From Pseudomonas sp. PICF141 (GTDB lineage: Bacteria; Pseudomonadota; Gammaproteobacteria; Pseudomonadales; Pseudomonadaceae), in contig NZ_MUNM01000025.1 of the NCBI RefSeq assembly GCF_002286815.1, forward strand, positions 1 through 64,000: a stretch of 64,000 nt of DNA. The letters run 5' to 3'. Every line of letters starts with the position of its first letter. Position 1 is the first letter of the stretch. This document shows, piece by piece, positions 44,880 through 54,973 of this stretch. Below the pieces are notes generated by a model, which was given only the letters and a program-made list of their open reading frames with translations, was not told the origin of the DNA and searched no databases. A program made the position numbers and the translations under genes.

Positions 44880-47800
44880 ATGACCGCAATGGCGGAAGAC
44901 AGCAGCTACCGTGATATCCCGGAACCGGGCCAGCTCGTTGAAGTTAGGCGCCGGCAGTGGGTGGTGGCTGAAGTGGATGCTTCCAAGTTGGGCAGCGTGC
45001 AGCAGCATGCCGTCATGCTGGCTTCCATCGATGAGGATGCTCTGGGCGAAGAGCTCCAGGTGATCTGGGAAATTGAGCCGGGCGCGCATGTTATCGAGCG
45101 TGCTGGTTTGCCCGCCATCACCGGGCAGGACGACTCCAATACCCTGGAAGCCTTTCTCGATGCCGTGCGATGGGGAGCCGCTACCAACGCGGATCGTGGT
45201 TTTCTCCAAGCACCGTTTCGCAGCGGCGTGAGCCTTCAGGACTTCCAGTTGGACCCGCTGGTGCGCGCGATCGACATGGCTCGCGTCAACTTGCTGATTG
45301 CCGATGACGTAGGTCTCGGCAAGACGATCGAAGCAGGTTTGGTCATCCAGGAAATGTTGTTGCGCCATCGTATCCGCACTGTGCTGATCGTTTGTCCCGC
45401 ATCGCTGCAAGAGAAGTGGCGTGTGGAGATGATGGAAAAGTTCGGCTTAGAGTTCCGCATCGTCGACAGTACTTACATTAAGGAGATGCGACGCGAACGA
45501 GGAATTCATGCCAATCCATGGACCTCGTTCCCGCGCCTGATCACGTCAATGGATTGGGCCAAAGCTGGGGATGGTCTGCGTGCCTTCCGCGATATCCTGC
45601 CGGCACATGTCAGCTATCCACGCAAGTTCGACATGCTGGTCGTCGACGAGGCGCACAACGTCGCGCCGGCAGCGAGTGCGCAATACGCCATCGAGAGTCA
45701 GCGCACCCGTTTAATCCGCACCATTGCCCCGCATTTTCAGCACCACCTGTTCCTGACCGCTACGCCGCACAACGGCTACACCGAGTCCTTCACTTCGTTG
45801 CTGGAACTGCTCGATGACCAGCGCTTCGCACGTAACATCATGCCGGAAGAGAAACAGCTGTCCCAGGTGATGATTCGCCGCCTCAAGAGTGAAATTACCG
45901 ACAAGGATGGGCAGCTGATCTACGCCCAGCGCAAGCTGGAAGCATTGCCTGTCAACTACACCAACAGAGAAAGAGAGATCCATCGCAAGCTGCAAGAGTT
46001 CTGTGCCTGCAGGGAAACTGCGGATGAGGAATTGGGCGGCGTGACAGGGGCGTCCTTCGTCAATCAGCTGCTGCGCAAGCGCTTGTTCTCATCGCCGGCT
46101 GCCTTCGCGTCGACCCTTGAAAAACATGTCGCGACTTTGGAGAGCGGCGGAAACGGTAAGGCACGGACGGACTTGTCCGAGCGCATCTTGCTCAAGGCCA
46201 TTCAGCGTGCGGAAGAGGATTACGCCAACGACGCCGATGTCGAGGTTGCGCAGCAAGAGGCCGTAGAGGAAGCCACGCGCCACTCGCGCCCCTTGAACGC
46301 AGAAGAGCGCATCCTGCTTGACGAGCTCAGGCATTGGGCTCAGCAGGCGATGAATCAGACCGATTCCAAGGCCAAAGCTCTGCTCGCCTGGATTGATCGG
46401 CATCTGAAGACCGATGGAGTTTGGAACGGCAAGCGCGTGATTCTCTTCACCGAGTACCGCACCACGCTCGATTGGTTGCACCAGATTCTGGCGACTCATG
46501 ATTTGGGTGGGGATCGCCTGATGATCCTGCACGGCGGCATGGATCATGATGATCGAGAACAAGTGAAGGCGGCATTTCAGGCTGCTCCGGATATTTCCCC
46601 CGTGCGTATTCTGCTGGCCACCGATGCTGCTTCCGAAGGTATCGACCTGCAGAATCACTGCAACTACCTCATCCACCTGGAAATCCCGTACAACCCCAAC
46701 GTCATGGAGCAACGTAATGGTCGTATCGACCGTCACGGTCAACGCGAAAAAGAGGTGTTGATCTGGCACCCGGTCGATGCTCGCGAGGACGAGGGGGCTG
46801 TCGGTGGTCACAAGGAAGACATCCTCCGTGCGCTGCGCAAGCTTGACTCCATGCGCGCCGACATGGGCAGTGTGAACCCAGTGATCGCACCGCAGATGTC
46901 CGGGCTTATCGAAGGATCTCTGCGCGATCTGGATACCCGCCTGGCGGACGCGAAGATCGCTCAGGCTCGTCGCTTCGTCCGTACCGAAAAAGACCTTACT
47001 AATCGGGTGGCCAAGCTGCATGAGCGCCTGGTCGAGACGAGGGAGGACTTTCATCTTTCTCCCGAGCACATCCTGAAAGCAGTCGAGACCGGCCTGGCGC
47101 TGGCCGAGAAGCCGGCTCTCAAGCCATTGACGATGGCAGGTATCGCACCGGGGAAAGTCTTCGAACTGCCACCTTTGGGCGGAGCTTGGGAACGTTGCCG
47201 CGAAGGGCTAGAACATCCCTTCACCGGTAAGACTCGCCCGGTGACCTTCGACCATGAAGTCGCCAAGGGACGAGATGACCTAGTGCTCATTCATCTCAAT
47301 CATCGCTTGGTACAGATGTGCTTGCGTTTGCTGCGCGCCGAGGTCTGGGCTCAGGAGGACAACAAGCGGTTGCACCGTGTGACGGTGCGAGTGCTGCCTG
47401 ACGATCGTCTCGAGGCCCCGGCTGTCGTGGTCGTGTCACGCTTGGTGATCACTGGAGGTAACCATCATCGCCTGCATGAAGAGCTGACTGTATCTGGCGG
47501 CTATCTGCGCGAACAAGGCTTCAAACGCGAGGATGGCGTCACTCGGGTGCAATCCTGGCTGGACGAAGCGGAGCCGTGTCTGCTTGACGCCTCAGCGTTC
47601 GACAAACTGCGCTATCGCTTCGCCGCTGCCGTAGAGGCCATCCAGCAAACACTCACGACACGATCGCGTAACCGCCTCGAGTTTTTGAGCAACACCTTGG
47701 AGACCCGCAAGAAGAAAGAAACGGAAGACATTCTTGCTGTGCTCGACGAATTGGATAGCGCCATTCGCAAAGAGCTGGGCAAGGACGAGCTGCCTGAGCA

Positions 47801-48005
47801 GTTTTCCTTGTTCAGTGAAGATGAGCGCACCCAAGTCCGCCGTGACAACTCGGCATTGCAGGCACGTCTTGCGCGCATTCCAGCCGAGCGGGAGCAGGAA
47901 ACCAACGCCATCGAAACACGTTACGCAGAACCACAGGATCGCACCTTCCCGGTAGCCGTCATTTTCATCGTACCCGCATCATCAGCCCTGGGAGGCCGCC
48001 CATGA
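44880..48005 (+). CDS. drmD: DISARM SNF2-like helicase DrmD
   Basis: The 1041-residue SF2 helicase has Walker A DDVGLGKT followed by IEAGLV, DEAH in VVDEAHNV, LTATPHNGY, and the C-terminal NGRIDRHGQ motif. It is the class 1 DISARM component, encoded just before drmMI. I chose the ATG at 44880, which has AAGGAG six bases upstream (44868-44873); a TTG at 44829 would add 17 residues. It overlaps drmMI (ATGA at 48002). The first helicase (39613) and this one are both RapA-like but differ in sequence throughout. Confidence 0.88.
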   Translation: MTAMAEDSSYRDIPEPGQLVEVRRRQWVVAEVDASKLGSVQQHAVMLASIDEDALGEELQVIWEIEPGAHVIERAGLPAITGQDDSNTLEAFLDAVRWGAATNADRGFLQAPFRSGVSLQDFQLDPLVRAIDMARVNLLIADDVGLGKTIEAGLVIQEMLLRHRIRTVLIVCPASLQEKWRVEMMEKFGLEFRIVDSTYIKEMRRERGIHANPWTSFPRLITSMDWAKAGDGLRAFRDILPAHVSYPRKFDMLVVDEAHNVAPAASAQYAIESQRTRLIRTIAPHFQHHLFLTATPHNGYTESFTSLLELLDDQRFARNIMPEEKQLSQVMIRRLKSEITDKDGQLIYAQRKLEALPVNYTNREREIHRKLQEFCACRETADEELGGVTGASFVNQLLRKRLFSSPAAFASTLEKHVATLESGGNGKARTDLSERILLKAIQRAEEDYANDADVEVAQQEAVEEATRHSRPLNAEERILLDELRHWAQQAMNQTDSKAKALLAWIDRHLKTDGVWNGKRVILFTEYRTTLDWLHQILATHDLGGDRLMILHGGMDHDDREQVKAAFQAAPDISPVRILLATDAASEGIDLQNHCNYLIHLEIPYNPNVMEQRNGRIDRHGQREKEVLIWHPVDAREDEGAVGGHKEDILRALRKLDSMRADMGSVNPVIAPQMSGLIEGSLRDLDTRLADAKIAQARRFVRTEKDLTNRVAKLHERLVETREDFHLSPEHILKAVETGLALAEKPALKPLTMAGIAPGKVFELPPLGGAWERCREGLEHPFTGKTRPVTFDHEVAKGRDDLVLIHLNHRLVQMCLRLLRAEVWAQEDNKRLHRVTVRVLPDDRLEAPAVVVVSRLVITGGNHHRLHEELTVSGGYLREQGFKREDGVTRVQSWLDEAEPCLLDASAFDKLRYRFAAAVEAIQQTLTTRSRNRLEFLSNTLETRKKKETEDILAVLDELDSAIRKELGKDELPEQFSLFSEDERTQVRRDNSALQARLARIPAEREQETNAIETRYAEPQDRTFPVAVIFIVPASSALGGRP

Positions 48006-51000
48006 AACCCCTCGATATCCACGATGAATGGTTGTCGCTGATCGAGGTCTCCGGTCCTTTTCTCGCCACGCCCGTACTGAAGCGCGTCTTCTCCACCGGT
48101 CTGCCGGCAGTCGAGCCGCGAATTCGACAATATTTGCGCCAGGCCTATGACGAGTGGTGCGAGGCTCGTGACAACGGCGATCCCCGGTTCGCCGAACTGC
48201 ACCGAGCCTGGATTCACGAAGTGCTCGCCCGTGGCCTTGAGTACGACGAGTCCGATAGCGGTGAGCTTCTCCTGCGTGGAGAGCGCATCCCTGCGGAACT
48301 ACGCGTCGCTCTACCTGAGCATGGCGTCACCTTGGCGCCTGACTATGCGCTGGTTTCGGGCGGTAAAAGCCAGCTGCTTGTCCAAATCTATCCAGCTGGT
48401 ACGGAGCTCCAAGCTGCCCTGAAAATCGATGGATGGATCGCCAACCCAGCCGAGCGCATGGAGCGGCTCTGCCGGGCCAGCGGCTGCCGCCTCGGCCTAG
48501 TCACTGATGGCGAGCGCTGGATGCTGGTCGATGCTCCTGTTGGAGCGGTATCGACCTTCGCCAGTTGGTATGCACGCCTCTGGGGGCAGGAGCGGCTGAC
48601 GCTGCAAGCCTTCCTCACCTTGCTGGGTATCAGACGCTTCTTCGGACCTGATGATGAGACCCTACCCTTGATGCTGGACGAGTCTCTCCAGCACCAAGAA
48701 GAAGTTACCGATGCCTTGGGTGAGCAAGTTCGCCGTGCGGTCGAGGTCCTGATCCAGGCGCTGGACAAGGAAGACCGCGAGCGCTCGCGGACGCTGCTGC
48801 AAGGTGTCGAACCGACCGAGCTCTACGAAGCGGGCCTGACCATCATGATGCGTCTGGTGTTCCTATTGTCAGCTGAGGAGCGTGGACTCTTGCTGATGGG
48901 GGAAGAGGCGTACGAGAGCAACTACGCCATTTCCACTCTGCGTATGCAGCTGCGCCAGGAAACCGAGGAGGTGTTGGAGCGGCGCAACGATGCATGGTCC
49001 CGGTTGCTGGCTACCTTTCGCGCGGTATACGGCGGCATTGAGCATGAAACGCTGCGCCTTCCGGCGCTGGGTGGTTCGCTATTCGACCCCGATCGTTTTC
49101 CTTTCCTCGAAGGTCGCGCCAAGGGCTCCGACTGGAGGGTCGATCCCGCCCGCCCGCTACCGATCGATAACCGCACTGTGTTGCTCCTGCTGGAGGCCAT
49201 CCAGCAGTACGAGGGGCGTACGCTCTCCTACCGTGCGCTAGATGTAGAGCAGATCGGTTACGTCTACGAAGGCTTGCTGGAGAGAACTGTCGCTCGAACC
49301 GAATGGGTGACAGTGGAGCTGACCGGTGGCAAGGGGGCGAAGACCCTTTACGCTCTGGAGAAGCTCGAAGTTTTACACCGTCGGGGTGACGATGCTTTGG
49401 TTAATGAGCTTTCCGGTGCCGATGCCATCAAGCGTGGCGCAGGACCAATCCGCAAAGATATCGAACGCTCGGTCGATGCCGCCCTGGCCAACCGCCTGCT
49501 CACAGCTTGTGCTGGAGATGAAGAGCTGCGTGATCGTGCTTTGCCGTTCCTCAATCTGCTGCGCACCGATCCTTGGGGCTACCCGCTGATTTACCCTGAG
49601 GGAGCCTTCATCGTTACCACCGGCACCGATCGGCGTGAGACTGGCACTCACTACACCCCGAAGTCGCTCACCGAGGCCATCGTCACCGAGACGCTGACGC
49701 CGATCGCCTATATGGGGCCGGCAGAGGGAACTCCACATGAGCAGTGGGTGCTCAAGTCATCCGCCGAGCTGCTGGATCTGAAAATCTGCGACCCGGCCAT
49801 GGGGTCGGGGGCCTTTCTGGTGCAGGTTTGCCGCTGGTTGGCCGATCGTCTGGTTGAGGCTTGGTCACAGGCTGAAGATGTCGGAAAGACAGTGAGCGTG
49901 GATGGAGAAGTCCTGGAGGAGCCGGACACCAAGGAGCTGCTGCCTCGCGACAGCGAGTCGCGCACCACCATTGCCCGCCGCCTCATTGCTGAACGCTGCC
50001 TTTACGGTGTGGACCTTAATCCATTAGCGGTCGAGCTCGCCAAGCTCTCCATCTGGCTGGTGACGCTGGCCAAGGGGCGCCCCTTTGGTTTCCTCGACCA
50101 CAATCTGCGCTGTGGCGACAGCCTTCTCGGTATCCATCGGCTGGATCAATTGACTCAGCTTTCGATAAATCCTACCGGCCAGAAGCAACTACGCCTGTTC
50201 GGCCAGAACATTGAGCAGGCCGTGCGCGAGGCCATCGAACTGCGCATGCGTCTGCGCGAGATGCCCATCCGCGACATTCGCGATGTAGAGGCGATGGTGC
50301 ATTTGGATGCCGACGCACGCCGCAGGCTCGAAGTTCCGGAATGCATCGCCGATGCGTTCATCGGGGAAGTGTTCGCATCGGTCGGCAATGGCATGGGGCT
50401 GTCGAACATTCAGGCGTCGCTGACAATCCAAGCTGGACAGGCTATCGAGGGCGATCGTGCCGTGCTCACGTCGATGCGTCAGCGATCGATTGCTGCACTC
50501 TCAACCGACCTGCCTGCTGACAAGCCAGCGCGCCGGCCTTTCAATTGGCCGTTGGAGTTCCCAGAGGTGTTCGCGCGCGAGCGCGGTGGCTTCGACGGCA
50601 TCATCGGAAATCCCCCTTTTCTGGGCGGCCAGCGCATCACCGGCGTCGCGGGCACTGCCTTTCGCGATTGGCTAGTCGCGCACATTGCCGAGGGGCGTCG
50701 CGGTTCTGCTGATCTGGTCGCCTATTTCTTTTTGCGGGTTTGGAGCCTCCTGCGCGAAGGTGGGGGCTTCGGGCTGCTCGCGGTCAACACCATCGCGGAA
50801 GGTGACACGCGACAGGTCGGGTTGGAGGCCATGGTCGGCGCGGGTGCCGTCATCCATGCGGCCTACCCGAACGAACCCTGGCCCGGAAAGGCGAACGTCG
50901 TCACTAGTCGCGTGCATGTGCGAAAGGGGGGCTGGGACGGCGAGCACTCGATCCACGGACGCCCCGTCTGCGTGATCTCCGCGTACCTCTCGGATCGTGA

Positions 51001-52345
51001 GGAATTGAGTCCCAAGAGGCTAAAAGTGAATGCGATTCGCTGCTTCCAGGGTTCGGTTGTTCTTGGGATGGGCTTTGTCCTCACGCCTGACGAGGCCGCA
51101 CGCCTGCTCAACGACGACTCCAGAAACGCCGACGTTGTTTTTCCGTACTTGGATGGTGATGATCTGAAGTCCGTTCCGGAACAACGCCCAACTCGATGGG
51201 TAATCAATTTTTGGGATTGGCCTGCGGAACGCGCTCGCGACTACATGCTCCCGTGGCAGCGCATCGAGGAACAGGTCAAACCGGAGCGGGCCAATAACAG
51301 CCGCCGCGAACGACGGGAGAGATGGTGGCAGTTCGGTGAGAAGACACCTGCCCTCTACCATGCGATCGGACTCGGGCGTCATTTCGAGCAGCACCCCGAT
51401 GACTGGCGCACAGACGCTCCGCCCCCTAAACGCGTGCTCGTCGCCGGGCGCGTCGGAAAGTACTTCAACCCGTCCGTCGTCGAGAACAAGGCCATCTTTC
51501 ATGAGAAGTGCGTCGTATTTGCAGTGGACGAGATCTACGCCTACGCGGCGCTTTTCAACTCGTCTCCGGTCGACGCATGGGTGTGGAAGCACTCATCGCG
51601 GATGAAGCTTGATCTGAACTTCTCGCCTTCCGACGCCGTCGAGACCTTTCCCTTCTTGGAACCCGCCGAGATCACGCGCTTTGACAAACTCGGTCGCGAG
51701 TACCTGCAAGCGCGCCACGAGGTGATGATTGATCCGGCCAACCCGATCGGCCTCACGAAGCTCTATAACCGCTTCCACAACGCGGGCGACGCCGACCAGC
51801 CCATTGAACGTCTGCGTGAGCTGCACCGCGAGATTGATGCGGCAGTCATGCGTGCCTACAGGTGGGAGGACATCGACCTCGGGCACGGCTACCACGAGCA
51901 GCCGAACCTCGCGGAGAATGACCGCGTGCGGTTTACCATCTCCGACGGCGCTCGTGCCGAGGTGCTGCGCCGATTTGCCGAATTGAACCGTCAGCGTTAC
52001 GAAGAAGAAGTTGTCCAAGGACTGCATAGCGTCAATGCGAGGCGAGCTTCAACCCGCGCTCCGCGTGCTAGTCGATCTACTAGCGCCACTCCAATCCAAG
52101 CAGGGCTCGACTTCGATGCTGTGATAACACCCTCTAAGAATTTCGCAGCCTCGGCAGCGGAAATTTTCGGATTTCTTCGAACCAACCAAGGCTGGCACGC
52201 CAAGTCCGATATCCTCGCAGCAACAGGTATTTCGGATGGGCAATGGAATTTCGCTATCACCGACTTGATTGCGGGCAATAAGGTCGAGCGCCAAGGTGAA
52301 AGGCGCGGTGCTCGTTACCGAGTCAGGAGAGAGGGGAGGCTATGA
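48002..52345 (+). CDS. drmMI: DISARM N6-adenine DNA methyltransferase DrmMI
   Basis: The 1447-residue protein has methyltransferase motif I DPAMGSGAFLVQ (D597) and motif IV NPPF (870-873), the order of a Type IIG-like/class gamma N6-adenine methylase. A target-recognition-like region follows. A winged-helix-like C terminus (AAEIFGFLRTNQGWHAKSDI) may bind DNA. The N-terminal 450 residues have no clear nuclease motif. In class 1 DISARM this enzyme marks self DNA. It is translationally coupled to drmD. Confidence 0.9.
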   Translation: MKPLDIHDEWLSLIEVSGPFLATPVLKRVFSTGLPAVEPRIRQYLRQAYDEWCEARDNGDPRFAELHRAWIHEVLARGLEYDESDSGELLLRGERIPAELRVALPEHGVTLAPDYALVSGGKSQLLVQIYPAGTELQAALKIDGWIANPAERMERLCRASGCRLGLVTDGERWMLVDAPVGAVSTFASWYARLWGQERLTLQAFLTLLGIRRFFGPDDETLPLMLDESLQHQEEVTDALGEQVRRAVEVLIQALDKEDRERSRTLLQGVEPTELYEAGLTIMMRLVFLLSAEERGLLLMGEEAYESNYAISTLRMQLRQETEEVLERRNDAWSRLLATFRAVYGGIEHETLRLPALGGSLFDPDRFPFLEGRAKGSDWRVDPARPLPIDNRTVLLLLEAIQQYEGRTLSYRALDVEQIGYVYEGLLERTVARTEWVTVELTGGKGAKTLYALEKLEVLHRRGDDALVNELSGADAIKRGAGPIRKDIERSVDAALANRLLTACAGDEELRDRALPFLNLLRTDPWGYPLIYPEGAFIVTTGTDRRETGTHYTPKSLTEAIVTETLTPIAYMGPAEGTPHEQWVLKSSAELLDLKICDPAMGSGAFLVQVCRWLADRLVEAWSQAEDVGKTVSVDGEVLEEPDTKELLPRDSESRTTIARRLIAERCLYGVDLNPLAVELAKLSIWLVTLAKGRPFGFLDHNLRCGDSLLGIHRLDQLTQLSINPTGQKQLRLFGQNIEQAVREAIELRMRLREMPIRDIRDVEAMVHLDADARRRLEVPECIADAFIGEVFASVGNGMGLSNIQASLTIQAGQAIEGDRAVLTSMRQRSIAALSTDLPADKPARRPFNWPLEFPEVFARERGGFDGIIGNPPFLGGQRITGVAGTAFRDWLVAHIAEGRRGSADLVAYFFLRVWSLLREGGGFGLLAVNTIAEGDTRQVGLEAMVGAGAVIHAAYPNEPWPGKANVVTSRVHVRKGGWDGEHSIHGRPVCVISAYLSDREELSPKRLKVNAIRCFQGSVVLGMGFVLTPDEAARLLNDDSRNADVVFPYLDGDDLKSVPEQRPTRWVINFWDWPAERARDYMLPWQRIEEQVKPERANNSRRERRERWWQFGEKTPALYHAIGLGRHFEQHPDDWRTDAPPPKRVLVAGRVGKYFNPSVVENKAIFHEKCVVFAVDEIYAYAALFNSSPVDAWVWKHSSRMKLDLNFSPSDAVETFPFLEPAEITRFDKLGREYLQARHEVMIDPANPIGLTKLYNRFHNAGDADQPIERLRELHREIDAAVMRAYRWEDIDLGHGYHEQPNLAENDRVRFTISDGARAEVLRRFAELNRQRYEEEVVQGLHSVNARRASTRAPRASRSTSATPIQAGLDFDAVITPSKNFAASAAEIFGFLRTNQGWHAKSDILAATGISDGQWNFAITDLIAGNKVERQGERRGARYRVRREGRL

Positions 52346-52420
52346 GTAGAATCCCTCTCGTACCGAGAATAAGAACTTTGCCGTATCAGTGAAGAAAAGC
52401 CGAACAGAAAGGACTTGTAT

Positions 52421-53836
52421 ATGACCAAACCTAGCGAAGATCGCGCACAGGCGAGCCCAACCAAACAGTTCTTCGTGTCGATGCTGACGCGCGACATTAG
52501 TCTTGCCGACGCCATCCTCGATTTGCTCGACAACTGTTTGGATGGTGCATTGCGGCTTGTTCACGGCGCCCAGGTCGACTATGCCAAGCATTTCGTGAAA
52601 ATCGAGATCGCCGGAGATCATTTCTCCATTGTCGACAATTGCGGCGGAATCCCTCGTGATGTCGCCAAGAACTATGCGTTCAAGATGGGCCGCGAGCCTG
52701 ACGACGACCGTGATTCGGACGCTGAAACTATCGGGATGTACGGGGTAGGCATGAAGCGCGCCATCTTCAAGATGGGGCGTAACGCGCTGGTGCGGACGCG
52801 GCACGGCGAGGATACGTTCGAGGTGCCGATCACCTCGGAATGGCTCGATGCGAAGAACTGGGATCCCCTTCCGATCAATGAGCCAAGCGAGGCGAACGAA
52901 AATCTCGACGAGCCGGGTACTACCATCCTGGTTCACGAGCTGCATGAGGGCGTCGCAAGACACTTTGGCAACGCGGCTTTCGAGAACGAGGTGCGTACCG
53001 CGATCGCCGAGCACTTCACGATGTTCCTCCAGTGGGGACTCAGAGTGGAGCTCAACGGTGAGCCTGTTTTGCCTGTACGGGTCGAGGTGCTCGTTTCGGA
53101 GGATGAGGACCGTCCCGCTCCGTATGTTTTCCAGAAGACGATTGATGACGTGCTCGTTTCCATCACTGTTGGATTGAACACTTCCAAGGGGCTTGGCGAT
53201 GACGACGAGGATGACGCTGGCTTTGAAGGGGATCGCTCATCTTCGACCTCTGGTTGGACGGTGCTTTGCAACGACCGCGCTGTCATCGTGGGCGACAAGA
53301 ACCGTTTGACGGGATGGGGAGACGGTATTCCGCTTTACCACCCGCAGTTCTCCATAATCACAGGTATCATCGAGTTCAGGTCGCATCGCGCTGATAGGCT
53401 TCCGGTCACCACGACGAAACGTGCCCTAGATACATCATCGAACGTTTGGTTGGAGTCCCTCGTCAAGATGAAGGAGGGGATGCGGATATGGATTTCCTAC
53501 ACCAACCAGTGGAAGAACCACCCACGCGCCGACCAATCTCGCTACTGGGTAGATGCTCGGCCGATGCCACTTGGCAAGGTCATAGAAGCTGTTGCATCAC
53601 GCAAGCTCGCCAAAAAGTCGAACGGCTTTATCGAGTTCAACCCTCAAAAGGCGAAGGTGTTGCCAATGCCTGATGAGAAGAAGCCTTCTTCCCGAAAGAT
53701 AGTGTTCTCGCGTCCTATTGAGGAGGTACGTCTTGTCTCGAAGATGCTGTTCGATGACCAAGATGAAAAGCCTGGCATCGTTGGAGAAGCTTGCTTCGAG
53801 ATGCTGCTCGTGAAGGCCAGGAAGCAGGGGGACTGA
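52421..53836 (+). CDS. GHKL-type ATPase inserted into the DISARM operon
   Basis: The 471-residue protein has an N-terminal GHKL ATPase: N-box ADAILDLLDNCLDGAL, G1 VDNCGGIP, G2 IGMYGVGMKRAIFKMG, as in Hsp90/MutL/MORC. The usual catalytic glutamate of the N-box is replaced by aspartate (AILDLLDN). A C-terminal region follows without known domain. ATG 52421 has AAAGGA seven bases upstream; a TTG at 52415 is less likely. It sits between drmMI and drmA with the methyltransferase-like gene three bases later. Function is unknown. Confidence 0.8.
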   Translation: MTKPSEDRAQASPTKQFFVSMLTRDISLADAILDLLDNCLDGALRLVHGAQVDYAKHFVKIEIAGDHFSIVDNCGGIPRDVAKNYAFKMGREPDDDRDSDAETIGMYGVGMKRAIFKMGRNALVRTRHGEDTFEVPITSEWLDAKNWDPLPINEPSEANENLDEPGTTILVHELHEGVARHFGNAAFENEVRTAIAEHFTMFLQWGLRVELNGEPVLPVRVEVLVSEDEDRPAPYVFQKTIDDVLVSITVGLNTSKGLGDDDEDDAGFEGDRSSSTSGWTVLCNDRAVIVGDKNRLTGWGDGIPLYHPQFSIITGIIEFRSHRADRLPVTTTKRALDTSSNVWLESLVKMKEGMRIWISYTNQWKNHPRADQSRYWVDARPMPLGKVIEAVASRKLAKKSNGFIEFNPQKAKVLPMPDEKKPSSRKIVFSRPIEEVRLVSKMLFDDQDEKPGIVGEACFEMLLVKARKQGD

Positions 53837-53839
53837 GTT

Positions 53840-54835
53840 ATGAGTGCCGGTTCTTCGCTTCCTTATAAGTTGCGGCCCAACAAGGCTGTGGATCGTGAGC
53901 TTTTCCTGTCGCTGCTGATGCGGCTTGCTCCAAAACTCGGACTTGAAAAGTATCACTATGTTGGCTTGGGTGGTCCATTCCTTGAAGACTTTCGGCTGGT
54001 CCACGCACGATTGGGCATCGAAAGAATGACCTGCATCGAGACCGAAGAGGAGGTTCATAAGCGCCAGCTTTTCAACCGTCCGATAGCTTCAATCGAGTGC
54101 ATTCATAGCAGCCTTGAAGACTATCTTGACGAGACTGATTTCGACTCGCCCGCCATCATCTGGTTCGATTACACGGAGCCTAGTGGCATCACCTCGCAGA
54201 TAGAGCGTTTTGCGCGAACAATCGGAACTGTGCCGAGCGGGAGCATTCTCCGCGTTACCCTCAACGCCAATCCGGCGTCGTTGGGCAGGCCAGATCCCAA
54301 GGAACTGTCCGTCGAGGCCGATGGTGAGGTTTCGGGGGATCGGGCACAGAAGCCAACGATCCAGGAGTGGCGGCTCGCGCGCTTCAAGTCGCGTCTGGGT
54401 GGGCTCTTTCCTAGTGGGCTGAGCGCTGACGGTATGAATTTCAAAAGCTATGGTCCGAGCCTGCTTCGTGTACTCAAACTGGCGGTCGATAGAGAGGCTC
54501 TTAGCTTCAAGGACCGACAGGTCGTCTGGGCATTGGCTACTCACTACGCCGACGGTCAACCGATGGTTACGGCTTCACTCGTCGTTTGCCAGAGTGATGA
54601 CGAGACAACCAAAGAGCTGATCAAGAACTGGGGTTTTTACTCCACGACCGATGTCCCGCACCGGCTGGATTTACCCGCTATCTCGACGCTTGAGCGTTTG
54701 ACGATGGAGTCAGTGAAGGAACCACAGAAGATAATGGGGTTTGACCTGCCGCGCTCTGATATGGGGGAGGATCCTTTCGGTGTTTTCAGAAAGTTCTACA
54801 GAATTTATCCGCATTTCTCGCGGGTCGAGCTATAG
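53840..54835 (+). CDS. Methyltransferase-like (Rossmann) protein paired with the GHKL ATPase
   Basis: The 331-residue protein has a glycine-rich segment YHYVGLGGPFLEDF that resembles SAM-binding motif I, an acidic follow-up (CIETEEE) and WFDYTEPSG as a possible motif IV. It fits proteins annotated as putative O-methyltransferases, but the substrate is unknown. It starts three bases after the GHKL gene, so the two are probably one functional pair. No known DISARM subunit has this fold. Confidence 0.6.
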   Translation: MSAGSSLPYKLRPNKAVDRELFLSLLMRLAPKLGLEKYHYVGLGGPFLEDFRLVHARLGIERMTCIETEEEVHKRQLFNRPIASIECIHSSLEDYLDETDFDSPAIIWFDYTEPSGITSQIERFARTIGTVPSGSILRVTLNANPASLGRPDPKELSVEADGEVSGDRAQKPTIQEWRLARFKSRLGGLFPSGLSADGMNFKSYGPSLLRVLKLAVDREALSFKDRQVVWALATHYADGQPMVTASLVVCQSDDETTKELIKNWGFYSTTDVPHRLDLPAISTLERLTMESVKEPQKIMGFDLPRSDMGEDPFGVFRKFYRIYPHFSRVEL

Positions 54836-54883
54836 GGCTGCTGTGAATATGAAGGCTGGTCGCGTCAAGCACGTAATCGGCTG

Positions 54884-54970
54884 ATGCTCTGGGCTCAGGT
54901 GGCTTACTCGGCATACGTCGAGACAACTGGGGCGCTCGATAAGCTGGAAGATATCGTGAATGGGATTTGA
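54884..54970 (+). CDS. Possible 28-residue ORF before drmA
   Basis: ATG 54884 overlaps the stop of a preceding 11-codon frame (54849-54884), and the frame reads MLWAQVAYSAYVETTGALDK and eight more residues, ending three bases before drmA. The mix of helix-forming residues is protein-like. There is no strong RBS. It could be a small gene, a remnant, or a translational bridge across the 138-base gap. Confidence 0.25.
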   Translation: MLWAQVAYSAYVETTGALDKLEDIVNGI

Positions 54971-54973
54971 AGA

